Positions 1-12,036 of a stretch of 64,000 nucleotides of DNA are shown here, piece by piece. Position 1 is the stretch's first letter. Each line of letters begins with the position of its first letter. Both the position numbers and the translations under genes were made by a program. Where the stretch lies: assembly GCA_023053685.1 (NCBI GenBank), contig JALIGW010000003.1, positions 142,717,508-142,781,507 on the forward strand. The letters are read 5' to 3'. Source of the stretch: Diadophis punctatus similis. Its lineage: Eukaryota > Chordata > Lepidosauria > Squamata > Dipsadidae. The notes under the pieces are model-generated. The model was given only the letters and a program-made list of their open reading frames with translations, made no database searches and had not been told where the DNA came from.

Positions 1-43
<43 letters not shown>
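1..43. repeat. (TG)n microsatellite
   Basis: An uninterrupted TG dinucleotide run at the window edge, so its true length is unknown. Confidence 0.97.
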
Positions 44-46
<3 letters not shown>

Positions 47-1319
47 TGGGGTGGGGAGACCCTGACTCTTAATTCTGGCATAATGATCACACTGAATCCA
101 TGTTATGCATACTTACCTGGAATTCAGGTGCAAAGGGATTTCCAACTGGAATTGCTTTTCCCAGCCATTATGATTTGGCACATATTCGCCTGCCACAAAT
201 AAATGAAAAGAATTGCACCCAATGAGTGTATCTAGGGGTGTGGATTTATCCCTCCACTCTCAGGATATGCTACGTGGTCGTGGGTCAATCCTTACAAATA
301 CCCATGTGCATCACACCAAATGATGCCTGAGAAGTGTTTTTCTGTGTCCCCACACCCGCATAATCTATTTATGTTAGCATATTATTTCCCTCTCTGCCCT
401 CCCCACCCCACAGACAGACATGTGCGATTTTCTTCCTTCGCTCCCCCCCCTCGCCAAACCCATACGTTTTATGTGCATCTGTTTGCAAGTTATAAGTTAT
501 ATTTCAGTCACTGTATGACCCGTGCCCTTTGGTGGGAAAACTCGGCTTCTATTTTGTTGCAAATGCGCTTTTCAGAAGATTCTTATTAGCTGGTATTAAT
601 AGATGCACAGGCCTCAAAAGACGAAATCAGCTATTGATAATTGCAAGAAGTATACGGCAGCTACTGTATCGATCGGCTTGTCCCTTATTCCCCTGGTATG
701 GGAGAGATAAGAAGACACACTCTTTAGTGCAATATAATTTCTTTTGACCTATCTGCTTGCTACAGACTTATGATGAATAGCCAGAGTGGTTAAAGTCCTT
801 TATCACGAAAGTTGCCCCTTGATATAATATTGATTCTTTATAACTAGCTCCAAACACAAAAATCAACCTGTCCACTTGGCCATGATCATCATCATCAATA
901 TCATCACAAAAGCTCTGGAATAAAGATCAGCCGAGGACGGAAAATGCTCTCTATAATCTGCTCTCCTAATCTTTATTTGCTGATGATGAAAAGAAAAGGG
1001 TGGGGACTTGGGTAGATGGGGGCAAAGGAGGAGGAGGCTGCTGGTCGTCTGACCCAAATCCCAAAATATTAGATAGACAAACAAGAAAGTCTTTACTTTT
1101 TTTAAAAAAGAAAACACCACGAGGCGGAGGGGGTCGATTAAGAAAGATAGGGGGGGAACAAGCCTCCCTCCTCCGTCAGATATTTAGGGGGAAATACATT
1201 GAGAAACGCCTTATAATAAAATAGCATATTTCCTTCTGGACCGCGTAGAAGCAGTTTTTTTAAAAAAAGAGAGAGAAAGAAATGCGGTTTGAAAACATTC
1301 TCTATTCGCGGGGCCCATT
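44..1319. other. No gene recognised; sequence leading into the CpG island
   Basis: Mixed-composition DNA with short C-, G- and A-rich runs. The short open frames here have no recognisable domain and overlap on both strands. CpG density rises only near its right end. Confidence 0.5.
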
Positions 1320-1327
1320 TATATAAA
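1320..1327 (+). promoter_or_regulatory. TATA-like motif at the edge of the CpG island
   Basis: TATATAAA lies just upstream of the point where CpG density rises. Position and motif would fit a core promoter firing to the right, but a chance match in AT-rich DNA is equally plausible. Confidence 0.2.
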
Positions 1328-2123
1328 TCCATCAATAATCTCAATTATGCGAGAGGTCGGAAGCCTAGGCGATGAGGAGGTCAAAGGCGAATCTAGTTTA
1401 CAGGGTGCTTAGCACAGACGCCGGAGCGGCCGCGCAGAAAAGTCACAGAGAGCCAAATCCACGCGTGTGCCTTTTTGCAGCCTCGCATCGCGCGTTTTCA
1501 CGAGCGCGGGCTCGCGCCCCCCTTCCCCCGCCACGCGCATTCACACGCTCCGCAACTCTCGTTCAGTCTTTCTTGTGTGTGTGCGTGAGTGTGGTGTTTT
1601 TGTTTTGCTCAGGCGGAGGTGACAGACGTGACGTTAGCTCAACCATAATAAGCGCGGGTGCCAGAAAGTGGCGATAGACACGTGGACTCTTGGAGCGAGC
1701 GGAGAAAAAAAAATCACGCTTTTTGACGCGCTCGATGTAAGCGGATCCTACTCGGCGGGGTCTGGTCGTTTTTGCATTTAACCCCGCTCCACGGGCGTTT
1801 CCAGGCGGTGGCCGCGGGAGACGAACCCTTGACTCGGTGGGAAAGGGACCAAGATCGCGGACACAAACCCAATAAGTTTACTACTTCCTGCAGGCCAGCT
1901 GCCCCGAGGTTCAGCCAGCGTTTGCATTCTAGTAAAAATAAAAAATAAAAAAAACACCCCCGCCCCTCCAAAAACTCGAAAGCTCAGCCGTCCGCCGAGG
2001 ATTTTCTTCCCACTTAGCATGAGAAGTTATTGGCGCACCTCCAGGTCCGGCCCTTCCGCTCTCTTTCCAGTCCCAAGCCAAGGCTTCCCATCTGAGCGAT
2101 GTTTTCCAAGCGCTCGTTTATTG

Positions 2124-2298
<175 letters not shown>

Positions 2299-2923
2299 GA
2301 CATCATAACGCGAGGTTAGCGAGTCAGATCGTGTTTTTTTTCCTCCAGGAAAGTCGCGTGGTTGATTAAGAAAACGGAGGTAGAGGCTGCGATCCTATGG
2401 ATCGCCGGAACCCAATCCCGTTCAGAGCGGGAGAGATTTGAATGCGCCTGCAGTTCTCCGAAGCGCCTCCAAACGCAGCCAGCTCTGCTTGCCTGCTGCC
2501 TTCCGCCTCCTCCTCCCTCCCTCCCTCCCTCCTCCCGCCCCCTTGCAGGGAATCCAGTTTTCACCCAGGACGCGCTTCTCCTCCCGGGCTCTCCGCTTCC
2601 TTCTATAGCCTGTCCTCGCTCCCCCTCCCGGTTTCCCTCCAGGAGATCCCTTCCTGGGGGCTCGCACCGCCCCCTCTTGTCCGTCGCCCCAGCGATCGCC
2701 AACCAGCGCCCCGGCCAACTTGTACAGGTCCCCGTCTTTGCCTGCTTGGGGCCAAAGACTTCCTCTAATAGAGGAAAAGCATCCCTTTTTTTGTTTTTTT
2801 TTCAGGGAGGGAAGGACACGAAAGGATGGGGTTCCGGGGTCGAAGGCCCAACGCCGGACGGTCCTTTACTGCGGACGACCAAGAGGTCCTTGCGACCGCT
2901 GGTCGTGGTTTTTCTAGGTCATA

Positions 2924-2934
2924 AAGATGGCGGC
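2924..2934 (+). promoter_or_regulatory. YY1-type motif in the CpG island
   Basis: AAGATGGCGGC matches the known extended YY1 consensus, often found just downstream of start sites in CpG-island promoters. The ATG inside it opens only four codons before TAG, so it is not a useful start codon. Confidence 0.45.
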
Positions 2935-3000
2935 GCGTTAGAGACCTTGGTGCTGGAGCCAGGAGGGAAACTTGCATAGCTTGGACAGCAATCGTCTCCC

Positions 3001-6000
3001 TGAGATGGTAGCCAAAGGAAGAGCTGTCAAATCTTCTCCAAAGGAAGCCCCTTGGGGTTCCTCAGCCAGGGCTTACACGTGTATAACCACAAGGATCAGA
3101 GGGGCGGGGGAGGAATCCAAACTCTTCAAGCAGCTCAGGCTTTTTACTCCTGATTTAATAATAATTTTTTTAAAAAAGGCTTAAGGCATTTTGTTTGAAA
3201 AAAACGGGAGACTTGAGAAAAGAACCCAGTCCCATCCCATTATGAAAATTTTTTGAGGGATTGGGCAGGCTACAATAGGAACAGACAATTTGAGAACTAA
3301 AAAGAGACTTCAAAATTACAATGCTCCTTTTAAATCCCCACACTTTCAGCTAACAGACCTGGGGCAATTTTTTTTTCAACTTTTCAGGGAATTTTCTTAG
3401 GGTTTTAATCCTCCATACTCAACACATCTGCTTTTATAGGTATACAGAAGTGTTTTTTTTAATCATTCTGTCTTCTACAGAATCACACACAGTGTCAGGA
3501 TTCCCTTTTTTGGATACGCACTCCTTCCATTGTCTTTACACAAAACTGCAATCTTACAGCCACTGTACTCTTTCACATACACATACACATACACATACAC
3601 ATACAAATGGACCTATTTTATTGAAAGTAAACACTCCAATACTTTGTTCATGTTTTACCTTTTTCTTAAAAAAAACACATCTGCATCTTCTGTAAATAAG
3701 AATTTGGGATCTAAATTTACAATATACTGTACATAGACATTACTAAATTTAGGCATTACTAAGTAAAGTTCTGTACACATGGATTTGCATGTGTAACTTT
3801 AAGAATGTGTTGACATGGATGTCACTTTTATTTTGTTACAGATGCACATTCCATTAAAGCACATAGATTCATGGATCCAGCTATGTGCACATGCACCACA
3901 ACACAATTTTGCAAGTGTCTCGGTGTGGTTTGTTTGTGACTGGGAACTGAAAAATCTTCTGACACTTGAACTGCTACCACATTGACAAAGCTTTGTAAAT
4001 CAAATGCTCCTTTTACTCAACGGTGCATCACTGTACTCTTAGCTAACTCTGGGTGCTATTGAATTTTGCAAACATATTCATGTTTCCCTTAGATGTACAG
4101 GGTAGCAGTTCATGACTAACAAAGGTAATATGGGTTAGAATCAATTCATTTTATCTGGTAGAAAAAACAGCAGTATGAACATCATCTCATCAAATGACAC
4201 AATATAATTTGATTAGTTAAATAATCAGTGATGTCCAGACATACAGGTCACCTACTTGCAAATTAGATTATTCTGTTTACTTACCGGCAGTACCTTGATG
4301 AGAATATTTTTTTTAAATCCTATCTCCCATCCCAGTTAATGCTAAGAGCAAACTTCTGATTTGTAGTGTGTTTAGTAGTGTGCATGTATTCTGCACAACT
4401 TTTAGTGACTAGGTATTTTTGTGCTATATTGGGAGCTGTTCTGAATAAAAAACTAAATATTTTAAAAGAAGGAAACAAAATGGTACAGTGAGTTCAAGAT
4501 TTATATTGGAGCATGTATACAATAGAAGCCATTGTATTCAATGTATTAATAACAGCTCTCATGTTCAAAGACCAATCTTTCTGTAGCCAAAAGAGAATAC
4601 TATTGTTGAGGCAATAGAACAATTAGTATCCTGGTGCAACGATAAAATATAAAACATAAAACAATATCCAATGAGGAAATAGCCACAATGTGTTAAAAAA
4701 AATTTAAAACGGGAAATATCTTTTAAGGACTAAGCAAGCATATTCAGTGAGCCTTGAATTGTTAATAGTTATGCCCACAAAATGGAGATATATAGAAAAA
4801 ACAATTGACAATTTTGCAGGAAAGAAATTTACAATCCTATTTTGTCTAACAGTCACCCTCATCACCTTTGCAATAAATACCCTGGGGGTCTCTCTGCCTT
4901 TTTTTTTGTGGCAACCTGAACATCTGGATAAGCATTGCTTAAATATGTTAATGTGTATAATATGGAAAATATAACTAATATTTAATGTGTTTTGGCATTT
5001 ATCAGAGTCAATGAAATTTTCACAAATGTTTGATCCAGAGATAAGTATAGCTATAAAACTTGAAATGAGCTGTATGAATGTGCTCTGAAGTGAGCATTTT
5101 AAAGTTAGTAAAACTTTTTGGATTGGAAGAATATATTCACTGTATTTTCAGGAAATGCTCATCGTGTTAAAATGAACAGCAGGGCTTCAGCAACTTTTCA
5201 TAACAATCTAAAGAAGTTAGTTTAAAATGGTAATAGTATAAAGAATGAAAAAAATGTGAAGATATGAAATATGTCTAGTATAGGATAGGATTATATGCCT
5301 GTAAATAGGAGAGGATTAGTTTCTTATATGGATGCTGAAATAATGCAAGACTGAAAGGACACTATTGTAGGATGGATTTATATCTGATACTAAACAAACA
5401 TTGCTTAACCATAGTTTATTGAATCAACTGCAATTGACTGAATTCACCAATATGTAAGGACGGAATCTTGATTTAAAACCACAATAGACAAATTTTCACA
5501 GCATCTTATGTCCAGCCCTTTATGTATGTACCCAATCAGGGTGAGAAAATAAAATGGCAAACTGAGATTATATTGCAGGTGTTCTGTATGTAGAGAAGGA
5601 AGAAATATGCCAGGACTAGAATTTGGCTAATGTCATTGTGGACACGGGCCCTGAAGAATTTATTATTATTTGCAATGTTCTAATGGGCAAAATGGAAGGT
5701 AATTTTGAAACTTCGAAATCCATTTTAAGTAACTATGATTGCAAAGATATAACAGCCACATCACACCAGCACTCTGAAACTTTTCAACTATTAAGATGAT
5801 TAGGAGAAAAGATCAATCTTACTTGGCAGAAACAAAAAATGAAAACAACAACACAGAACAATTAGAACATGACCATAAAGTTGGATTTTTCACTGCAAAT
5901 AATATAATAAAGATACCATTTAGAAGATTAGAGCTCTTTTCCTAATCTCGCCAGGAAAATATTACTTTTGAGCACCATTTTAACATATACTAAATCCTAG

Positions 6001-7390
6001 AAGAATCCAAAGTTTGGTGAGAGCTATTCCAAACTACTTATTTATTTTTTTATATAGGTCTTTGTAAACAATTTGAAAATGCTTTAGCCTGTCCATACTG
6101 CTGAAATAAATATTGAAGTTGGAGAGTATTTACTTACCTATTTTTTTCAGGCTTGCAGTAGCTGACAGAGTCAAAATGTATTTTGTTAAACAAAATTTGA
6201 ACTGTTCATGATATAACCATGCAATTGTGCACATTACAGAGTGTATGTGTATCCTGTGCTTTTGCTAATGTCACCTGACACCACTTTCATTCAAGGTAAA
6301 GCAATATGGCAGCAAAAGTATTGACTTTCTGTTTTTCTGTCAGCAAAATGTATAAAAGGCTATGGGCTTAAACAAAAAAAAACCACAGGCAAAATTTATG
6401 AAGTGTCGCCTTTGGATGGTGAGCATTTACTTAAATCTGTGCAATAATATTCTGATAGTGTGGGTTGGTCATTATTAGCCAGATCTTCACTGTTATTGAG
6501 ATGAAAATCAATCATTCAGTCAAATATTCTCTCCAATTTATCTCTCCTTGCACAGAAAATGAATTTGCAAAGCAAAGTAAATTTTGCACAATGGAATCAG
6601 ACTCTAGTGGGGTGGGGGTTTGCTTCCCCAATGATACTTTATAATTGACTATTATAATGTAATACCTATATATATTTCTAATCTTTATTTAATTTTTAAA
6701 CAAGTTTCTCTCCATTGCAGAATGTTAGTTGGATGGATAAATAACTTTAACCTAAATGAAAATATTACATTGCAATAACATGTGCATGCCTCCACAAATA
6801 TATTTAGTTCTCTTCTTAAAATTACATTTCATACATAGATTTAGATGTCATGTACTTATTTTGCTTGACCAAGTTCTCATCAAGAATTAGCTTCCAGATT
6901 GAGCAGACAAGAGAGTTTGACCAAGCTTGGGGATTCTGCACAGAGGCATATATAATCAAAAAAGACACTCCATGTATGTCTATGTGCAAAGGGTCACTTT
7001 ATGGCAGTTAAATGGCTGGCAGGGCCATGGCCAGAATGCACGTCCAGCAGATACATTTGGGTGGGTCAGATCGATATGATACGGCACCTCAATTCCTTTC
7101 TCATTATATGAAGTGAATTGTCTGTATCCAAACAGGCTACTAAAAGTTTGATTGGTTTATACATCAACTCCCGAAATGCAAAACTGCTGAGTTCAGGTCT
7201 CAGTAATCGAGACAATGAAATGTAGATGATACATGCAACTCACCCAAGTCTGTGAGTGCTGGTGGTGGAAGACCAAAGGTGTTAGAAGAAGATCTGGTCT
7301 GAGGACATGTCCTGAATCCTTTCTCCAATGATCAATATGAATCATAAGCAAGAGTATTCCCCCCCCTTGTCTGCCAGGAAAGTAGAAAAT
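3001..7390. other. AT-rich stretch, no gene or dated transposon recognised
   Basis: More than 4 kb of AT-rich DNA with short homopolymer runs and no frame with a recognisable domain. It holds a small (ACATAC)n tract at about 3575-3606. Intron or intergenic DNA is the simplest reading. Confidence 0.5.
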
Positions 7391-7494
7391 CCTTCCTTCC
7401 TTCCTTCCTTCCTTCCTTCCTTCCTTCCTTCCTTCCTTCCTTCCTTCCTTCCTTCCTTCCTTCCTTCCTTCCTTCCTTCCCTCCCTCCCTCCCT
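7391..7494. repeat. (CCTT)n / (CCCT)n microsatellite
   Basis: A pyrimidine tract of CCTT units to about 7480 that changes to CCCT units. The opposite strand reads as GRKE-type runs in several frames, which are not proteins. Confidence 0.97.
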
Positions 7495-8046
7495 TGAATA
7501 ATATAGGTATCAAAGTCCTTTCTGCCAGAATTTACAAGGTCCACTTTGCTGCATACTCAGAAGACTGGGAAAGGGCTTTGGCGCAACCCTATTGAACCTT
7601 TAAGTGATGCAACCCCCATCCCCTCCATACTCACTGCATTGACTTCAGAGAAGCACTTCATTTGTTTTCTGATGCATCTCTCACCATAGTTTGCAAAGCC
7701 TTTGTAATTAATTCTCCATTCCCTTACATCAGGGAACTCTGGTAAATTTAACTTGACAACAGAGAGATTTCTAATAAAGAATTCACAGCACTCTTACCAA
7801 ACTACAGTTGCAGTGATTGTTTGGGAGAAGCCATGATAGTTAAGAATATCAAGTGATATAAGATAGTCATATTATACAGGCCCATTGTATATTTGATTTT
7901 TGTGTGTGTGCCAGCTGTCATAAAATTGCTCTTTTGGAACAGTAAGAGTTTCCCCTGCCATATCCTGAGTGATACTTACAGCAGAACTACAACAAAGAAT
8001 ATTTTTCATGACTTCCATGTGGTATTGTATGGCTAGGCTTGCATCG
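7495..8046. other. No gene recognised
   Basis: Unremarkable mixed sequence. A short frame on the minus strand at 7872-8096 has no recognisable motif. Confidence 0.4.
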
Positions 8047-8238
8047 AACACTGAGAGCATATGCACCAAAGACAAATTCCTTGTGGGTCCAATCACACTT
8101 GGCCAATAAAGTATTCTGTTCTATTCTATTCTATTCTATTCTATTCTATTCTATTCTATTCTATTCTATTCTATTCTATTCTATTCTATTCTATCCTATC
8201 CTATCCTATCCTATCCTATCCTATCCTATCCTATCCTA
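8047..8238 (+). mobile_element. CR1-type LINE 3' end with (TTCTA)n/(TCCTA)n tail
   Basis: Only about 65 bp of the LINE 3' end is present. It contains the block ending in CACTTGGCCAATAAA that is shared with the copies near 27980, 57110 and 60520. It runs straight into (TTCTA)n, then (TCCTA)n. This is an extreme 5' truncation. Confidence 0.8.
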
Positions 8239-8527
8239 GTGGTTGTGGCATTTTCAAGATGAGCTGTTTGGTGGCGTAAAGAGGCAGGAGTTGGTTATAA
8301 AGAAGAACTCACTGACTGGGAATTGCAGCTTTAGTTTAGTGCCATTAGTAGGGCATAGCTAGAGACACACAACACCTCCTGATTTTAAAGGCTTAAGCAG
8401 GAAGCAATGTTCAACTCTTTACATTGGGTTTCTTTGCACTCCAAGGTTGCCCCACTACAAATAGGGCCCAACAATCATTTTTGGAGGCAGGAATGGTTGA
8501 TAGCTGTCTATCTTTCAAGGTATTTTT

Positions 8528-8756
8528 TGATCCTGCCTTTAGTATTTTTTAAATAAATAACTCAAGGTAGCAAACATACCTAATACTCCTTCCTCTTTCT
8601 ACTCCCCACCTCTGCAACAACTCTGTCAGGTGGGATGGTTGAGAGAGAGTGACTGACCCAAAGTCATCCTGCTTGTTTTTCATGCCTAAGGCAGGAGTAG
8701 AACTCACAGTCTCCTGGTTTCTAGCCTTGTGACTTAACAACTACACCAAACTGCCT
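8528..8756 (-). mobile_element. tRNA-derived SINE with LINE-type tail
   Basis: Read on the minus strand, the element opens with a tRNA-like head (GGTGTAGTTGTTAAG, an A-box-like block, then a degenerate B box). It ends in an AT-rich tail with AAATAA-type units. It shares its head with the SINE at 13061 but not its tail. Confidence 0.65.
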
Positions 8757-9186
8757 ATCTGCTATAAATGAAACCGCTGTGTACATTTTCCTGCTTAGCT
8801 TTCAAATGCTGCTGTCTGCTTTCATTTTCTTCTAGGCAACCTCTGCACTTTGACTGGCTACTTCGTATTACTTCAACAATTTTTTAAAAAAAGTTAATTT
8901 AACCTTGTGTGCATATATGTTTGTGTGTGGTGTGTGCCCAATGTGATCGGGCAATAGGAAAGAAAGCAATTGGAAGAGTGGGAGGTCACAGCTGCAAGGG
9001 GAATTGTCCACAGGAGGAGTGGTGGCCTGTAGTCCAGATTGAATAAGTTGCATGTTGCTACCAAACTGTCTCAGTGTACACAGAATCTTCACAAAAGCTG
9101 ATGACAGCAGAGATCAAGAATAGGTTGAAGGGTGCAGTATCTGTCTCCAATTCCAGTTTAATGCTATGCTAATTTTAAATTAATAT

Positions 9187-9600
9187 GAAACGTGTCCTCT
9201 TTTTGGCCTTTGCGCACCCCATTTTTGGCCTCCATGCCCCATTTTCGGCCAGTTCCTGGCTGCGGGGATCACCACCACCCATCGCCACTGTCGCCACCCA
9301 TCACCGCTGCTGCCTATCGCCGCCTCCGCATGCCCCATTTTCGGCCTGCATGCTCCCCATTTTTGGCTTGTTCCAGGCAGCGTGGATAGGCGGTGGTGAC
9401 CGTGATCCCTGCCGCCTGGAATGGGCCAAAATGGGGCGCGGAGGCCAAAAATGGGGCACACGGAGGCTGAAAATGGGACGCGCAAAGGCCAAAAATGGGG
9501 TGCACAGAGGTGGCAATAGGTGGCAGTGGCGATGGAAGGTGGTAATCCCCGCAGCCTGGAACAGCTGATAGGCGGTATTCTGGGAGGCCAATCCAACCGT
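9187..9600. repeat. GC-rich imperfect inverted repeat with repeated CCCCATTTTTGGCC motifs
   Basis: The motif CCCCATTTT(T/C)GGCC recurs several times in the left half (about 9217-9366). Its reverse complement recurs in the right half (about 9424-9500). Outer parts also pair: ATCACCACCACCCATCGCCA on the left against a GTGGCGATGGAAGGTGG stretch on the right. It could fold into a long hairpin. It probably forms the interior of the MITE whose right end follows. Overlapping open frames on both strands are by-products of its composition. Confidence 0.7.
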
Positions 9601-9639
9601 CAATCAGCTGCTCGTGCTAAATCAGGCTGTGCTGAAGCT

Positions 9640-9808
9640 GACCAGGTTGTTCGCTGTTTGCTGCAAGGAAGCAAATTGCTGGGAGGCAGAGGCTGGCGGG
9701 TGGGCGGGGCTTCGGCAACATTCGCTGTATAAAACTCACAGACATTTCCACCAAATCTTTTTTTTGGGGGGGGGGAAGTGCATCTTATACACCAAAAAAT
9801 GCAGTAAA
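9640..9808 (+). mobile_element. Right end of a TA-flanked MITE (CCGTATTTTTCGG family)
   Basis: This segment aligns by eye with the right end of the element at 34588-35589: a CTGTTTGCTGCAA block, AATTGCTGG, GGCAGAGGC, then a G-run and a decayed copy of the terminal GCGTCTTATACTCC block. The matching left terminus was not found. Confidence 0.5.
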
Positions 9809-10463
9809 TAAAACCCATCATCTTTGCTAAGATACAGACTGATAGTCATTAGAATCAATCTGGCACATCATTGAAACAAATGGAATCTTGCCATCGATGC
9901 CTGATCGAGAGACTAAAATTGAACAATAAGTGGCAATGGAAAAATTAACTGTATATATTTACAATAAAGGTCATACTAAATTCAAGCAGGAGTGGTTCCC
10001 TCATATACAACATATCACACAGCAAGGCAAGCTCAGGCATTTTACCCAAATCCTCTGTGTATATCTTGGTATATTATATGTAACTTTTCTTTGTTTTTGC
10101 TTTTTGCTTTGCATGTTTTACTTATCCACTTAAATAGATATTAAAAAACCCTAACATCAATAGAATTTTAGATTACATCTTTTTCAACAAGAAATGATAT
10201 TTTAGAAATGGCCTCATTTCATTTATGCTGTTGAAAATGCAGTGAAATCAATGCTTTATTTAAGCAAAGCATTAAATATTTTCTAGAGCTAAAAAAAGTT
10301 GGAAAACTCTTAGGATAAATGATAATTCATGTGTTATTATATGATAAGCTATTTGAACACATTTAAAAGAAGAAAATCTACCTTAAGGCCTTGACATTGT
10401 AAGCAGAAATAGAACTGTTACGATAATTTAATTTAATTTAGATTAATTTAATTTAGATTAAAC
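9809..10463. other. AT-rich, no gene recognised
   Basis: AT-rich sequence with a short tandem ATTTAATTTAG-like array near 10428-10460 just before a MITE. Confidence 0.4.
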
Positions 10464-10596
10464 CAGGGATGTCAAAATTATGTCATCATGGAGGCATCAT
10501 GTGACATATCGGGACTTTCCCCCTTCGCTAAACCGGGCATGGGCGTGGCCAGAGTGTGATGCATCCGGCCCATGGGCCGGGAGTTTGACAGTCCTG
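10464..10596. mobile_element. hAT-like MITE, 133 bp, 8-bp TSD
   Basis: The termini CAGGGATGTCAAA and TTTGACAGTCCTG are inverted repeats. The element is flanked by perfect 8-bp duplications GATTAAAC at 10456-10463 and 10597-10604. An 8-bp TSD with CAG termini is diagnostic of the hAT superfamily. It is too short to encode a transposase. Confidence 0.88.
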
Positions 10597-10624
10597 GATT
10601 AAACAATATATTTGTTTAGACATT

Positions 10625-11606
10625 TCCTTTAGACTCAATGATTAACTGACTACTTAAACAGACTCAGACTTAATCCCGACAAGACTGAGTGGCTTTGGAT
10701 ATTGCCTCCTAAGGACCATGACGATTGTCCCTCCTTAACATTCGAGGGAGCGAAACTGACCCCCTCGGATCAGGCTCGCAACTTGGGGGTCCTCCTAGAT
10801 CCACAGCTAAAATTGGATCACCATCTCTCTGCTGTGGCTAGGGGGGCCTTTGCACAGGTTCGCCTGGTGCACCAGTTGCGGCCATACTTGGAGAAGGAGG
10901 CTCTACTCACGGTCACTCATGCCCTTGTCACCTCGCGCCTGGACTACTGCAACGCGCTCTACATGGGGCTACCCTTGAAGAGTATCCGGAGACTTCAGCT
11001 GGTGCAAAATGCGGCTGCGCGTGCTATGGTGGGTGTGCCAAGGTACACCCACGTGACACCTTTACTCCGCCAGCTGCACTGGTTGCCCATCGGTCTCCGG
11101 GTCCAATTCAAGGTGTTGATCACCATCTTTAAAGCCCTTCATGGCTTAGGACCAGGTTATCTCCGGGACCGCATTCTGCCTCACACTTCCCTTCGACCGG
11201 TTAGGACCCACAGAGTTGGCCTCCTCCAGGTCCCGTCGGCCAAGCAATGCCGGCTGGCGGGCCCTAGGGGGAGAGCCTTCTCTGTGGCCGGCCCCGTGCT
11301 CTGGAACCAACTTCCCCCAGAGACCCGAACTATCCCCACCCTGCTGGCCTTCCGGAAAGCTGTTAAGACGTGGCTTTTCCTGCAGGCAGGGGGTAGAGCG
11401 TAATCCATTTGAGCTCACCCCCAAGTATGTATGAAGTTGAAATTGATATTAAAATGTTTTTAAGATTATGGTTTTAATTTTTATAGTTGTTTTAATGCTT
11501 ATTTATATTGGTTTCTTGTATTTTTTCTGTTGTACGCCGCCCGGAGTCCTCCGGGAGTTGGGCGGCATATAAGAAATACCAATAAATAAATAAATAAATA
11601 AATAAA
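10625..11606 (+). mobile_element. 5'-truncated CR1/L2-clade LINE
   Basis: The element carries the C-terminal part of a LINE ORF2, a 3' UTR with a GC-rich hairpin (GCCGCCCGGAGTC...GGGCGGC) and an (AATA)n tail. A second copy of the same family lies at 46240, and a tail alone lies at 50708 in the opposite orientation. Confidence 0.85.
10642..11403 (+). CDS. LINE ORF2 C-terminal fragment, open frame
   Basis: About 254 codons are open from just after an upstream stop to TAA at 11401-11403. The frame has no ATG of its own at the left end because the LINE is truncated. Recognisable CR1/L2-type post-RT blocks appear in order: LNPDKTEW, NLGVLLDPQLKLDHH, ALVTSRLDYCNALYMGLP, LQLVQNAAARAMVG and HVTPLLRQLHWLPI. 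The YxDD catalytic part of the RT and the endonuclease are missing, so it cannot support retrotransposition. The intact frame suggests a fairly young insertion. Confidence 0.85.
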   Translation, partial: LTDYLNRLRLNPDKTEWLWILPPKDHDDCPSLTFEGAKLTPSDQARNLGVLLDPQLKLDHHLSAVARGAFAQVRLVHQLRPYLEKEALLTVTHALVTSRLDYCNALYMGLPLKSIRRLQLVQNAAARAMVGVPRYTHVTPLLRQLHWLPIGLRVQFKVLITIFKALHGLGPGYLRDRILPHTSLRPVRTHRVGLLQVPSAKQCRLAGPRGRAFSVAGPVLWNQLPPETRTIPTLLAFRKAVKTWLFLQAGGRA

Positions 11607-11792
11607 TTTTGTTTCTTTCTGTGACATATTTGTTTACATACATTGCTTTATTTTTAATGGAATATTAAAATTTAATATATCAACATTAAATATTTTAACA
11701 AAATATAAATCTGTGTTTGTATAAGAATAAAACTTAGTCAAAAAATTTATTAAGCTATATTTGTTATCCAAGGTTCCCATTTTGCTGCATTT

Positions 11793-12036
11793 TATAGTAA
11801 TAGCAACATTACTTAGACTTATATATCGCTTCATAGTGCTTTTACAGCCCTCTCTAAGCAGTTTACAGAGTCAACATGTTGCACCCAACAATCTAGGTCC
11901 TTATTTTACCCACCTTGGAAGGATGGAAGGCTGAGTCAACCCTGAGCCGGTGAGATTTGAACTGCCGAACTGCAGCTAGCAGTCAGCTGAAGTAACCTGC
12001 AGTACTGCACTCTTACCACTGCACCACCTCAGCTCT
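11793..12036 (-). mobile_element. tRNA-derived SINE, family A, copy 1
   Basis: On the minus strand it reads as a tRNA-like head (GGTGCAGTGGTAAGAGTGCA A-box region and a TTCAAATCTC B-box region). A body with AGCCTTCCATCCTTCC follows, then a tail of GCGATATATAAG type. Four sister copies lie in this window, all on the minus strand. Confidence 0.85.

Noticed and set aside
2362..2979. 205-codon open frame in the CpG island
   Set aside because: No ATG start, proline/serine-rich low-complexity product, strong GC bias that keeps several frames open at once, and no recognisable domain.
7193..7544. Frames rich in GRKE repeats (also 45011-45199)
   Set aside because: Translation of CCTT/CCCT microsatellites on the opposite strand.
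9187..9560. CRISPR-like spaced repeats
   Set aside because: Repeats are irregular in spacing and occur in both orientations, and the sequence is clearly vertebrate.
9180..9603. Frames up to 138 codons on both strands
   Set aside because: Produced by the GC-rich inverted repeat; no start context or domain.
11960..12036. tRNA-like sequence (also in the other SINE heads)
   Set aside because: The A and B boxes belong to SINE heads attached to SINE bodies; no cloverleaf acceptor stem closes.
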